Assembly: GCF_001605725.1 (NCBI RefSeq)
Contig: NZ_CP011530.1
Coordinates: 806,001-870,000, forward strand
DNA: 64,000 nt
Direction of reading: 5' to 3'
DNA from: Mycobacteroides immunogenum
GTDB taxonomy: Bacteria > Actinomycetota > Actinomycetes > Mycobacteriales > Mycobacteriaceae
Positions 28,438 to 36,864 of the stretch are shown here, piece after piece. Position 1 is the stretch's first letter. Each line of letters begins with the position of its first letter. The notes below the pieces were generated by a model, which made no database searches, was not told the origin of the DNA, and worked only from the letters and a program-made list of their open reading frames with translations. Made by a program: the position numbers and the translations under genes.

Positions 28438-29405
28438 AGCCGGCCGGAATCGACGAGGAAGTCCACGAAGTCGTTGACGGTGGTCTCGGTAGACCGCGGG
28501 TCGTAACCCAGTTCGGTGCGTGCCTTCGTGATGTTCGCGGTGGGCGACACCGTCAGCTTGTTGAACGCGGCCCGGCTCAGGGCGTCGTTCTTCAGTAGCT
28601 TGCCGATGGGTTCGATCACCGGGATGGCAGCGTTGAGCAGGCCCATGGGCAAGGCGAACAACGGGCCGCGCTTGCCGGCACGCTGTGCGGCCAGGCGGCA
28701 CACCTGCAACAGGCTGCCCATGTGGCCGCCGAACAGGTAGTTCTCGCCGGTGCGGCCCTTCTCGCCGGCCAGGTACAGCCCGGCGGCCACATCGCGGGCG
28801 TCGACCAGGTCGTACTGGCTGTTGACCATGGCGGGCAGCCGTCCGCGGGCACTGTCGAACAGCAGCTGGTTGATGCGGGACAGATTGGGCAGATCCACCG
28901 GGCCGTAGACGCCGGTGGGGTTGCCGATGACGGCATCCAGCCCGGACTCGATCAGCTCGCGCACGGCTACCTCGCCACCCCACTTGGAGCGCTGATAGAC
29001 GGGCAGGTCGGCACCCGTCGAGCGGGGTGAGTTCTCGTCGAGGGTGGCCACGCTGTTGGAGTAGGAGTCGACCGAGCTGCAGTGCACCATGCGGCGCACG
29101 CCCGCGGCGAGGGCGGCTTGCGCGACGGTGCGGGCGCCCTCGGTGTTGATCCGCCAGCACAGCTCGTCCTCGTGCTTGAGGGTGATGACGGCCACTAGGT
29201 GATAGACCACCTCGACGCCTTCGAGGGCCTTCGTCATCGAGCTCAGATCGAGAACATCGCCAGAAACCCAGGTCACAGCCTCGCGGGTGTCCGGTGTGCC
29301 GGGCACCACACGGTCGATCGCGACGACTTCATGTCCGTTCTCCACGAGGAGATTGACTAGATTGGTACCAATGAAGCCGGCGGCTCCGGTGACGGCAGTC
29401 TTCAT
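28434..29405 (-). CDS. NAD-dependent epimerase/dehydratase family protein
   Basis: A 323-residue extended-SDR protein. MKTAVTGAAGFIGTNLVNLL is the GxxGxxG cofactor motif, and the catalytic pair is in LPVYQRSKWGGEVAVREL. The phrase VTWVSGDVLDLSSMTKALEGVEVVYHLVAV is typical of 3-beta-HSD/dihydroflavonol-reductase-like members, so it may act on a lipid or sterol-type substrate (inference). ATG 29405 follows AGGGACAAAG. Confidence 0.85.
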   Translation of the reverse strand: MKTAVTGAAGFIGTNLVNLLVENGHEVVAIDRVVPGTPDTREAVTWVSGDVLDLSSMTKALEGVEVVYHLVAVITLKHEDELCWRINTEGARTVAQAALAAGVRRMVHCSSVDSYSNSVATLDENSPRSTGADLPVYQRSKWGGEVAVRELIESGLDAVIGNPTGVYGPVDLPNLSRINQLLFDSARGRLPAMVNSQYDLVDARDVAAGLYLAGEKGRTGENYLFGGHMGSLLQVCRLAAQRAGKRGPLFALPMGLLNAAIPVIEPIGKLLKNDALSRAAFNKLTVSPTANITKARTELGYDPRSTETTVNDFVDFLVDSGRL

Positions 29406-29477
29406 CTTTGTCCCTTATATGGCTCGGGTGTCATAGCCGCCGGGTGCTGGCATGGACGGCGGCATCGCCACCAACCT

Positions 29478-29495
29478 ACCTAACGCTCGCTTGGT
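29478..29495. promoter_or_regulatory. Imperfect palindrome upstream of the epimerase gene
   Basis: ACCTAACGCTCGCTTGGT reads on the other strand as ACCAAGCGAGCGTTAGGT; six of nine positions match between the half-sites. It resembles operators bound by TetR-type repressors in actinobacteria. It sits in the 155-base divergent spacer between the epimerase and the peptide transporter. Confidence 0.35.
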
Positions 29496-29560
29496 CGGCT
29501 TTGTGACATGTATTGCATCGCATCCCAGCAAGGTGGGGCAAGTGTTGCCATACTCTCCGG

Positions 29561-31171
29561 ATGAGGCTCTTGGGCAAAGACCGAGAACCGTGCTCGCGCA
29601 AACTCGCTGTGGCCGTATCCGTGTTGCTTGCCGCCGGATGCGGGGTGGGGCGGCCACCCGGAGCCGTCGATGGTGAATACCTCACGGTCGGCACCACGGA
29701 TCGCGTGTCCACCCTCGATCCGGCGGGCGCGTACGACAACGGGTCCTTCCAGGTCGAGAATCAGATCTACCCCTTCCTGATGAACTTCACCCCGGGCACC
29801 GGTGATCTCAAACCCGATCTGGCCGCCGCTTGTGGATTCAAGACCCCGACGCTGTACAGCTGCACGCTCAAGCCGGGCTCGGTGTTCGCGAACGGACACA
29901 AACTCACCTCATCGGATGTGAAGTTCTCCTACGACCGCGAGCGAGTGATCAACGATCCGAACGGGCCACAGTCGCTGCTGGCCAACCTGGATCGCGTTGA
30001 GACTCCCGATGACCTGACCGTCGACTTCCGGCTCAAGCTTCCCAACGATCAGACCTTCCCGCAGGTACTGGCCACCAACGCGGGGCCCATCATCGATGAA
30101 GAGGTGTTTCCGCCGGACAGGCTGCTGGACGATGACGCTATTGCGAAGGCGGAGCCGTTCGCGGGGCCGTACACCATTACCTCCCACACCAAGAATCAGT
30201 TGATCGGCCTGCGCGCCAACCCTGAATACGTTGGCGGGCTGGGTAAGCCGCAGTGGGAGCTGATCGGCATCAAGTACTACACCGGCGGCGAGAACCTCAA
30301 GATCGACATTGAGAACCGCGCCATCGACGTCGCGTACCGGAGCCTGTCGCCCAACGACATCGAAACGTTGCGGGTCAATCCGCGGCTTTCCGTGCATGAA
30401 GGACCCGGCGGCGAGCTCAGGTACATCGTCTTCAATCTCAAGACCATGCCCGGAAGTACCGACGCGCAGAAGCTGGCCATCCGAAAGGCGGTCGCGTCGC
30501 TGGTTGATCGGGAAGCCTTGTCTCGCGACGTGTACAAGGGTATCTACACCCCCGCCTACTCCGTGGTGCCCGACTCGATGGAGGGCGCGCGGGAGTCTTT
30601 CAAGACGCTGTACGGCGCCAAGCCCAATGCGGAGCTTGCCCGAAAGTTCTTGTCGGACGCCCAGATCAGTACCCCGGTGCTACTTAACCTGCAATACAAC
30701 CCGGATCACTACGGAGGCAATTCATCGGAGGAGTACGCGGCGGTCAAGGGCCAGCTCGAAGCATCGGGCTTGTTCTCGGTGGACTTGCAGTCCACCGAGT
30801 GGGTTGCCTATCAGGAGCGGCGTTCGTCGGATTCATATCCGGTGTATCAGTTCGGCTGGTTTCCCGATTTCGCGGACCCGGACAACTATCTGACACCGTT
30901 CTTCATGCCGGACAACATGTTGGTGAACCACTTTGAGAACGACACCATCACCCGGCTCATCATCGCGGAAGCCACCGAGCCGGACAAGGCGAAGCGTCTG
31001 CGCATCATCGGACAGCTGCAGGATCTGATGGCGCGCGACTATATTTCGACGCTGCCGTTGCTCACCGGAAAACAAATCGCGGTTTCGGTGAAGAACGTCG
31101 AAGGCATCAAGCTCGGGCCCTCGTTCAAGTTTCAGTTCACACCGCTGAAGAAGACGGGCGACACCGCATGA
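29561..31171 (+). CDS. ABC transporter peptide-binding lipoprotein (family 5)
   Basis: A 536-residue solute-binding protein. MRLLGKDREPCSRKLAVAV leads into lipobox LLAAGC, so the protein is lipid-anchored outside the membrane. The mature chain shows the family 5 landmarks: YLTVGTTDRVSTLDPAGAYDN, KLTSSDVKFSYDRE, and LAIRKAVASLVDREALSRDVYKG. It is the first of four transporter genes; its stop overlaps the first permease by four bases. A TACTCT box just upstream may be the -10. The ligand is likely an oligopeptide or similar amide-rich molecule. Confidence 0.9.
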   Translation: MRLLGKDREPCSRKLAVAVSVLLAAGCGVGRPPGAVDGEYLTVGTTDRVSTLDPAGAYDNGSFQVENQIYPFLMNFTPGTGDLKPDLAAACGFKTPTLYSCTLKPGSVFANGHKLTSSDVKFSYDRERVINDPNGPQSLLANLDRVETPDDLTVDFRLKLPNDQTFPQVLATNAGPIIDEEVFPPDRLLDDDAIAKAEPFAGPYTITSHTKNQLIGLRANPEYVGGLGKPQWELIGIKYYTGGENLKIDIENRAIDVAYRSLSPNDIETLRVNPRLSVHEGPGGELRYIVFNLKTMPGSTDAQKLAIRKAVASLVDREALSRDVYKGIYTPAYSVVPDSMEGARESFKTLYGAKPNAELARKFLSDAQISTPVLLNLQYNPDHYGGNSSEEYAAVKGQLEASGLFSVDLQSTEWVAYQERRSSDSYPVYQFGWFPDFADPDNYLTPFFMPDNMLVNHFENDTITRLIIAEATEPDKAKRLRIIGQLQDLMARDYISTLPLLTGKQIAVSVKNVEGIKLGPSFKFQFTPLKKTGDTA

Positions 31172-32193
31172 GCACCACATTGCTGCGCTACCTCGGGGTG
31201 CGGCTGGCGCTCATCATTCCGACGGCGTGGATCCTGATGACGCTCGTGTTCGTGCTCATGCGTGGCATCGGCGACCCCATCACGGCGCAGGCCGGTGGCA
31301 GGCTCACCCCGGCCGAGATCGCTAAACGCAAGGCCGAGGCGGGATTCGACCGCCCGATCTGGGTCCAGTACTGGGAATACCTCACCGGACTGCTGCATGG
31401 CGATCTGGGCACCACGCTGACCGATAAGCGATCGATCACCGACATCATCGTGGTGAACGGTGCCGCGACACTGGAACTGGCCATCGGCGCCATCGCCGTG
31501 GCGCTTCTGGTGGGGATTCCGTTGGGGCGGCTGGCCGCAACCCATCGCGACAAAGTCACCGATGTGTTCCTGCGGCTGGCCGCGGTGTTCTTCTATGCCG
31601 CCCCGGTGTTCTTCGTCGCGATTCTGCTCAAGCTGTTCTTCTCGGTGAAACTGGGGTGGTTGCCGGCGTCGGGGCGCAGCACCGTGGGTACCGAGATCGC
31701 CCTGGATGCCATGCCGCACCGGACTCACCTGCTGCTGGTGGACACCGTGTTGTACGGCGACAGCGCGTATTTCATGGACGCGCTCAAGCATCTCGTGCTG
31801 CCGGTGCTGGCCCTCGGGTTGCTGACGGCCGGGGTGTTTCTGCGACTGGTGCGTGTCAACTTGCTCCAGACGCTGCGCGCCGGGTATGTGGATGCGGCCA
31901 GGGCGCGCGGGCTGCCCGAGCGAGTCGTGGTGGGGCGGCACGCGTTCCGTAATTCGCTCGTGCCGGTGGTGACGGTGATGGGCATGCAGATCGCGATGTT
32001 GCTCGCCGGCGCCGTGCTGACCGAGACGGCGTTTGAATGGAATGGTCTGGGTTCACAGCTGGCGCACTACCTTTCCGCGCGTGACTTCATAGCGGTGCAG
32101 GGCATCGTTACCGTTATTGCCGTCATCGTGGCGGTGATGAGTTTCGTCATCGACGTGGTGGTCGCGTTCATCGATCCGAGGGTGAGGTTCTGA
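31168..32193 (+). CDS. ABC transporter permease (DppB/OppB type)
   Basis: A 341-residue inner-membrane permease. The N-terminus YLGVRLALIIPTAWILMTLVFVLMR and the long loop that follows are those of DppB-type subunits. The coupling-helix EAA region is RAGYVDAARARGLPERVVVGRHAFRNSLVPVVTVMG. It overlaps the binding protein by four bases and the next permease by one (TGATG). Confidence 0.92.
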   Translation: MSTTLLRYLGVRLALIIPTAWILMTLVFVLMRGIGDPITAQAGGRLTPAEIAKRKAEAGFDRPIWVQYWEYLTGLLHGDLGTTLTDKRSITDIIVVNGAATLELAIGAIAVALLVGIPLGRLAATHRDKVTDVFLRLAAVFFYAAPVFFVAILLKLFFSVKLGWLPASGRSTVGTEIALDAMPHRTHLLLVDTVLYGDSAYFMDALKHLVLPVLALGLLTAGVFLRLVRVNLLQTLRAGYVDAARARGLPERVVVGRHAFRNSLVPVVTVMGMQIAMLLAGAVLTETAFEWNGLGSQLAHYLSARDFIAVQGIVTVIAVIVAVMSFVIDVVVAFIDPRVRF

Positions 32194-33134
32194 TGACGGT
32201 ATCGGTGCGCGAACCCCTCGGGGACCGGCTGCGCGGGCTGCCGGGCGTTGAGTTGTTGCGCGGCACCCACGGGTTGCAGCGGGTCACGCTTGTCGCCGGA
32301 CTGGTTCTCGTCGTGGGATTCGTCGCCGTCGCGATACTGGCGCCGGTGCTGGCCCCCTACGGGTTCTCGCAAACCGCCGCGGACGGCGTCGACTTCGTGC
32401 GGCAACAGGCACCCTCCTGGCAGCACTGGTTCGGTACCTCGGTGCGCGGGGAAGATGTCTTCTCGCGGGTGCTGTTCGGCGCGCGCACCGCGCTGCTGGT
32501 CATCGTGACCTCGCTGGTGGTGTCACTACCCGCGGGCGTGGTGTTGGGCTTGACCTCCGGGTACCTGGGCGGCTGGCTGGATCGGGCGTTGGTCTTGGTC
32601 ATGGACGCGCTGTACGCCATGCCCTCGCTGTTACTGGCCATCGTGGTGTCGATCGCTGTCACCGGCGGGCGTTCCAGTACCGGGGGAGGCATACTCGCGG
32701 CTGCCATCGCGATTATGGCCGTATTCGTGCCGCAATACTTCCGGGTGGTGCGCAACGCCACCGTGGGAGTCAAACAGGAGCCGTTTGTCGACGCCGCGCG
32801 GGTTACCGGTGCCAGTACCTCGCGAATCTTATTCCGGCACATACTTTCCAATGTCACTTCCTCGCTACCGGTGATCATCACCCTCAATGGGGCAGAGGCC
32901 ATCCTGACGCTGGCGGGGCTGGGCTTTCTCGGTTTCGGTATCGAGCCCACTCAGGCCGCCGAATGGGGATACGACCTGAACAAGGCGTTGTCGGATGTGG
33001 CCAACGGTATTTGGTGGACAGGAGTCTTCCCCGGTACTGCCATCGTCCTGGTGGTGCTGGGCATGACGTTGGTGGGTGAGACCCTCAACGAGGTCATCAA
33101 CCCACTGTTACGGACCCGGCGAGGTGACGCATGA
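32193..33134 (+). CDS. ABC transporter permease (DppC/OppC type)
   Basis: A 313-residue permease that pairs with the preceding subunit. QHWFGTSVRGEDVFSRVLFGARTALLV is the conserved DppC segment, and the EAA loop is EPFVDAARVTGASTSRILFRHILSN. The ATG start shares a base with the upstream stop, and the stop overlaps the ATPase start by four bases. Confidence 0.92.
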   Translation: MTVSVREPLGDRLRGLPGVELLRGTHGLQRVTLVAGLVLVVGFVAVAILAPVLAPYGFSQTAADGVDFVRQQAPSWQHWFGTSVRGEDVFSRVLFGARTALLVIVTSLVVSLPAGVVLGLTSGYLGGWLDRALVLVMDALYAMPSLLLAIVVSIAVTGGRSSTGGGILAAAIAIMAVFVPQYFRVVRNATVGVKQEPFVDAARVTGASTSRILFRHILSNVTSSLPVIITLNGAEAILTLAGLGFLGFGIEPTQAAEWGYDLNKALSDVANGIWWTGVFPGTAIVLVVLGMTLVGETLNEVINPLLRTRRGDA

Positions 33135-34777
33135 GCACAACAGGTGTGCCCCCGGCTCTCTCCTTCCGTTCCCTGTCGGTGACATTCAGTACCGACAGTG
33201 GCCCGGTGGCCGCCGTCGAGGATGTGACATTCGATGTCGAGCCGGGGGAGGTGCTGGCCGTCGTCGGAGAGTCGGGTTCGGGTAAGTCGGTATCCTCGCG
33301 TACCGCGATCCGGCTGCTGCCGGACACCGCACGCATCACCGGTTCGGTCTTGCTCGACGGACGTGACGTCACCACCTTGTCGGGCCGTGAGCTGACCGCT
33401 ATGCGCGGCAAGGACATCGCCATGGTGTTCCAGGAGCCGGGAGCCGCGCTTGACCCCCTGTTCACCATCGGATACCAAGTTGCCGAGGCAGTTCGGGCGC
33501 ACTCGGATATGGACCGCCACCAGGCCCGGGCGCGCGTCATCGAGCTGCTCAAGCTCGTTCAGCTGCCCGATCCCGAGCGCCGCTACGACTGTTACCCGCA
33601 TCAGCTCTCGGGTGGCCAGAAGCAGCGTGTGGTGATCGCCATCGCCATCGCGTGCGACCCGAAGGTGATCATCGCCGACGAACCCACGACTGCCCTGGAC
33701 GTGACGGTGCAGGCCGAGATCTTGGATCTGCTGCGTGACCTGAGGGACAGGACCGGCAGCGCCATCGTTCTGATAACCCACAACATGGGTGTGGTCGCCG
33801 ATATCGCGGACCGCGTGGTCGTGATGAAGCAAGGCAAGGTGGTCGAAATAGCGCCGGTCGAGCGGCTTTTCGCCGAGCCGGCGGAACCGTATACCCGGGC
33901 TCTGCTGGCGGCGGTTCCGCATCTGGGGCAGGGGGACCCCGAACACGGGCTCGCGCAGAGCGAGGCGTCTGACGAACCGGTGTTGGCGGTGTCCAACCTC
34001 GTGGTGGAATTTCCTGGACTGCTGGGCCGCGCCTCCTTCCGCGCCGTCGATGAGGTGAGCTTCAGCATCGGGCGCGGGAAAACTCTTGGGCTGGTGGGTG
34101 AGTCGGGCTCCGGCAAGTCGACCATTGGCAGGTGTGTGGCCGCGTTGCAACAGCCCGCCGCGGGATCGGTACGGGTGTTGGGTCAGGAGATCGTGGGGCT
34201 GAGCCAACGTAAGTTGCGTCCGCTGAGGGCCAAGTTCGGCTTCGTGTTCCAGGATCCGGCTACCTCGCTGAACCCGAAGATGCGGGTCGGCGATTGCATC
34301 GCCGAACCCATGTGGGTGCACCGATACGGCGACCGGGCCAAGATCTTCGGTCGGGTAGCCGAGTTGATCAATGCGGTGCAGCTACCGGCTGGAACCGAAA
34401 GACGTTATCCACATGAGCTTTCGGGCGGGCAGCGGCAGCGTGCCAACCTGGCGCGCGCGCTGGCGCTGGGGCCGGACCTGCTGGTCGCCGATGAACCCAC
34501 GAGTGCGCTCGATGTGTCCGTGCAGGCGGCCGTGCTGGATCTGTTCGAAGAACTGCAGCAGCAGTGGCAGTTCGCCTGCCTGTTTATCAGTCACGATCTT
34601 GCCGTCGTGGATCGGCTGGCCGATGAGGTGGCGGTGCTGCGCCGTGGCGTTCTCGAAGAGCTGGGATCACGCGGCGAGATTCTGCATAACCCGTCGACCG
34701 AGTACACCCGCACGTTGGTGGCCGCGGTGCCGGTGCCGGATCCGGTGCAGCAGCGCGCGCGGCGCAGCGTTCTTTAG
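33131..34777 (+). CDS. ABC transporter ATP-binding protein, fused DppD-DppF type
   Basis: A 548-residue protein with two complete nucleotide-binding domains, equivalent to separate DppD and DppF. Domain 1 (about 1-270) has Walker A GESGSGKSVSSRT, signature LSGGQKQR and Walker B VIIADEPTTALD; domain 2 (about 280-548) has GESGSGKSTIGR, LSGGQRQR and LLVADEPTSALD. It is the last gene of the transporter operon. Its stop shares TTAG with the stop of the convergent lipase. Confidence 0.93.
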   Translation: MSTTGVPPALSFRSLSVTFSTDSGPVAAVEDVTFDVEPGEVLAVVGESGSGKSVSSRTAIRLLPDTARITGSVLLDGRDVTTLSGRELTAMRGKDIAMVFQEPGAALDPLFTIGYQVAEAVRAHSDMDRHQARARVIELLKLVQLPDPERRYDCYPHQLSGGQKQRVVIAIAIACDPKVIIADEPTTALDVTVQAEILDLLRDLRDRTGSAIVLITHNMGVVADIADRVVVMKQGKVVEIAPVERLFAEPAEPYTRALLAAVPHLGQGDPEHGLAQSEASDEPVLAVSNLVVEFPGLLGRASFRAVDEVSFSIGRGKTLGLVGESGSGKSTIGRCVAALQQPAAGSVRVLGQEIVGLSQRKLRPLRAKFGFVFQDPATSLNPKMRVGDCIAEPMWVHRYGDRAKIFGRVAELINAVQLPAGTERRYPHELSGGQRQRANLARALALGPDLLVADEPTSALDVSVQAAVLDLFEELQQQWQFACLFISHDLAVVDRLADEVAVLRRGVLEELGSRGEILHNPSTEYTRTLVAAVPVPDPVQQRARRSVL

Positions 34778-36768
34778 GAGCCGCCCGCTGAGTGCTCGTG
34801 GGCGGGCGCGCCCTCGGGCTTCTTGTGATCACCGGAACCTGAGCCGGCTCCGGCCTCCGTATGCGCTGTCTTGCCCTCGGCGGCCGCCGAGGTTGAGCCG
34901 GAAGTGTTCGGGCCGGACGCCGACTGCGCGCCGGCGCCGTTCGATGTACCGGGCCGTGCCGCAGTGTCATGGGCGTGTGTGGCGATCTCGGGCTTTGTGA
35001 CAGAGGCGCCGTTCGTCTTGGTCGTGGTCGATGTCTTCGAGGTCTGCGCCGGACCCGAATCTGCCGCCGCGCCGGCCGAGTGGTCGGGCACTCTGCTCCC
35101 CGCTGTCTTTCCCTCGCGGCTTATCCCGTTGGCGCCGATACCGATCTTCGGTGTGAGCGCAGTGCTTTGGTGCGTCGCCGGCTTCTTATCGGGATCCGGC
35201 TTGCCCGGTGACTCCTTCGGCTTTGTCTCAGTGCCGGGCTTGGTGGCGGTGCTGTCGTTCGGCTTGGCTGTGGCGAGATGTTCGGGCTGCGGGGAATTCT
35301 TGGTGTTCGCCGTCTTCTCGGCCTCGGTGTTGGCGACCGTCACGCCGTGCGTTTCGCTGATCGACACGGACTGGCCATTGCGCTTCAACGTGACATCGCG
35401 TCCTGCGACCTCGAGGGTAGCTCCGGACGGGGTGGTGACCGTTGTCGCTTTCGCGGTCTTGCTGATTGATTCGCGAGATTGCTTGTCGGCGTTCTGCTGT
35501 GTAGTGCCGGGGCTGTCGTCGATGGTCGCGACCACCTTCTTGCCCTCGGATACGGTCGTGCTGTTGCCATCCCTGGTGAGCGTGGTGCCGGGATTGGCCA
35601 TGACCTGCTCGGGTGAGCGCTGTGCCGACTGGCTGGACTTCAGGTAGTTGGTCACCGCCGAGATGACTTCTCCGCTGTTCAGCCCGTGGCCGACCGCGCC
35701 GTCGCGCGGCACGCCCGGCAGCGCATGTGCTTCGATGTTGACGGCGGTGGAACCCGGTGCTGCGGTGATGAATTGGGATTTGTACGGGGTGGCAACCACA
35801 TCATCCTTGGTGCCCACCACCAGGTAGTCGACGCCGGGTTTGGTGTCGGGCAGTTTGTTGAGTTTGTCGAGGAAGCGGCTGCCCACGGTTTGTTGCGCCA
35901 GAGATGGCCAGGCCAGCGTGCTGCCGGCCGCGTAGATCGCGTCTTTGACGGGTTTCCAGCCATTGATGTTGACCGAGTTACCCACTGGGCCAATGAAATC
36001 AGCGAGTCCATTGAAGGTGGTGCCGTGGCTCGACGGTGCCAGCTGTACCACGTTGGCCACCCTGTCGGACTTGTCCTGTGCCACGAAGTTCTTGATGAGC
36101 AGGCCGCCCTGGGAATGGCCGACGAGATCGACCTTCCCCGCCCCGGTGTGGTCCAGGACCGTCGCGACTTCGTCGGCGAGCTGCCGCGTGGACACCTCGA
36201 CATCACCGAATCCGCGCAGTCCGATCTTTTCCCCGATCGACCCGATCAGGCCCTGGAAGCCGGTCTGGCCGTATTCGAAGGTGAATGCCTTCATCCCGGC
36301 GTCGTGCAGGCTTGTCTTCATCGCGTCCCAGTACTTCTGATTCTCGGCGGTGCCGTGCACCAGCACGACCGGGATGTTGCCGGATGCTGGCTTGCTGGAT
36401 TGCGAAGGAGTGCCGAGGGATTCGGATGTGATGACGGCATCGACGCCGCGGCCGTTCTCGGCTGGATTCAAGGAGACCGTGGCCCGTCGGGTGATCGTCA
36501 GGGTGGGTGAGGAATCGGGGGCCGAGCCCTCCGCCCCCAGCGGCGTCGAGCTTGAGGTCAGCGAAATGAACCCGGACTCCACCGTCAACGTCACCGGCCC
36601 GGCGAGCGGATTCTTCGAGATCGTGTGAAGAACGGTAGGCGCTCCGTCCGTCACCACCAACGACGCGACCAGTGAGGCGGCCAGCAGGACGCGCATTCTG
36701 GCGGTACGGGGATGCTGTGACTGGGGATTCCGTAAGGCACCGCGTGCCCGGTGCGATGCCGTCGGCAT
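34774..36768 (-). CDS. Secreted alpha/beta-hydrolase (lipase-like) with long disordered tail
   Basis: A 664-residue protein. Residues 1-45 form a basic, hydrophobic signal sequence (MRVLLAASLVASLVVTDGAP). The catalytic part (about 120-370) has the oxyanion start PVVLVHGTAEN, the nucleophile in LVGHSQGGLLIK and LVVGTKDDVV, as in triacylglycerol lipases of the LipA/EstA type. From about residue 390 to the end the chain is low-complexity, rich in Thr, Lys, Ser, Ala, Glu and Gly, with no Cys or Trp, and may be a surface or cell-wall spacer. ATG 36768 follows TACCGT by seven bases, a leaderless pattern. Confidence 0.8.
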   Translation of the reverse strand: MPTASHRARGALRNPQSQHPRTARMRVLLAASLVASLVVTDGAPTVLHTISKNPLAGPVTLTVESGFISLTSSSTPLGAEGSAPDSSPTLTITRRATVSLNPAENGRGVDAVITSESLGTPSQSSKPASGNIPVVLVHGTAENQKYWDAMKTSLHDAGMKAFTFEYGQTGFQGLIGSIGEKIGLRGFGDVEVSTRQLADEVATVLDHTGAGKVDLVGHSQGGLLIKNFVAQDKSDRVANVVQLAPSSHGTTFNGLADFIGPVGNSVNINGWKPVKDAIYAAGSTLAWPSLAQQTVGSRFLDKLNKLPDTKPGVDYLVVGTKDDVVATPYKSQFITAAPGSTAVNIEAHALPGVPRDGAVGHGLNSGEVISAVTNYLKSSQSAQRSPEQVMANPGTTLTRDGNSTTVSEGKKVVATIDDSPGTTQQNADKQSRESISKTAKATTVTTPSGATLEVAGRDVTLKRNGQSVSISETHGVTVANTEAEKTANTKNSPQPEHLATAKPNDSTATKPGTETKPKESPGKPDPDKKPATHQSTALTPKIGIGANGISREGKTAGSRVPDHSAGAAADSGPAQTSKTSTTTKTNGASVTKPEIATHAHDTAARPGTSNGAGAQSASGPNTSGSTSAAAEGKTAHTEAGAGSGSGDHKKPEGAPAHEHSAGGS

Positions 36769-36775
36769 GAATTAG

Positions 36776-36781
36776 ACGGTA
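36776..36781 (-). promoter_or_regulatory. -10 box of leaderless lipase gene
   Basis: On the minus strand TACCGT is followed by seven bases and the ATG at 36768. Confidence 0.5.
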
Positions 36782-36864
36782 GGTGCTCGATCGGTAGGGC
36801 GCATGTCGAGCGGCCTAATTTTGTTGCAACACTGACGATTTGTGACTGGCGTCACGGCTGTGTG

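Noticed and set aside
25864..29560. Genomic island or prophage in the AraC-MarR-SDR-epimerase region
   Set aside because: No integrase, att repeats or tRNA were seen; only one short AT-rich operator spacer departs from local composition.
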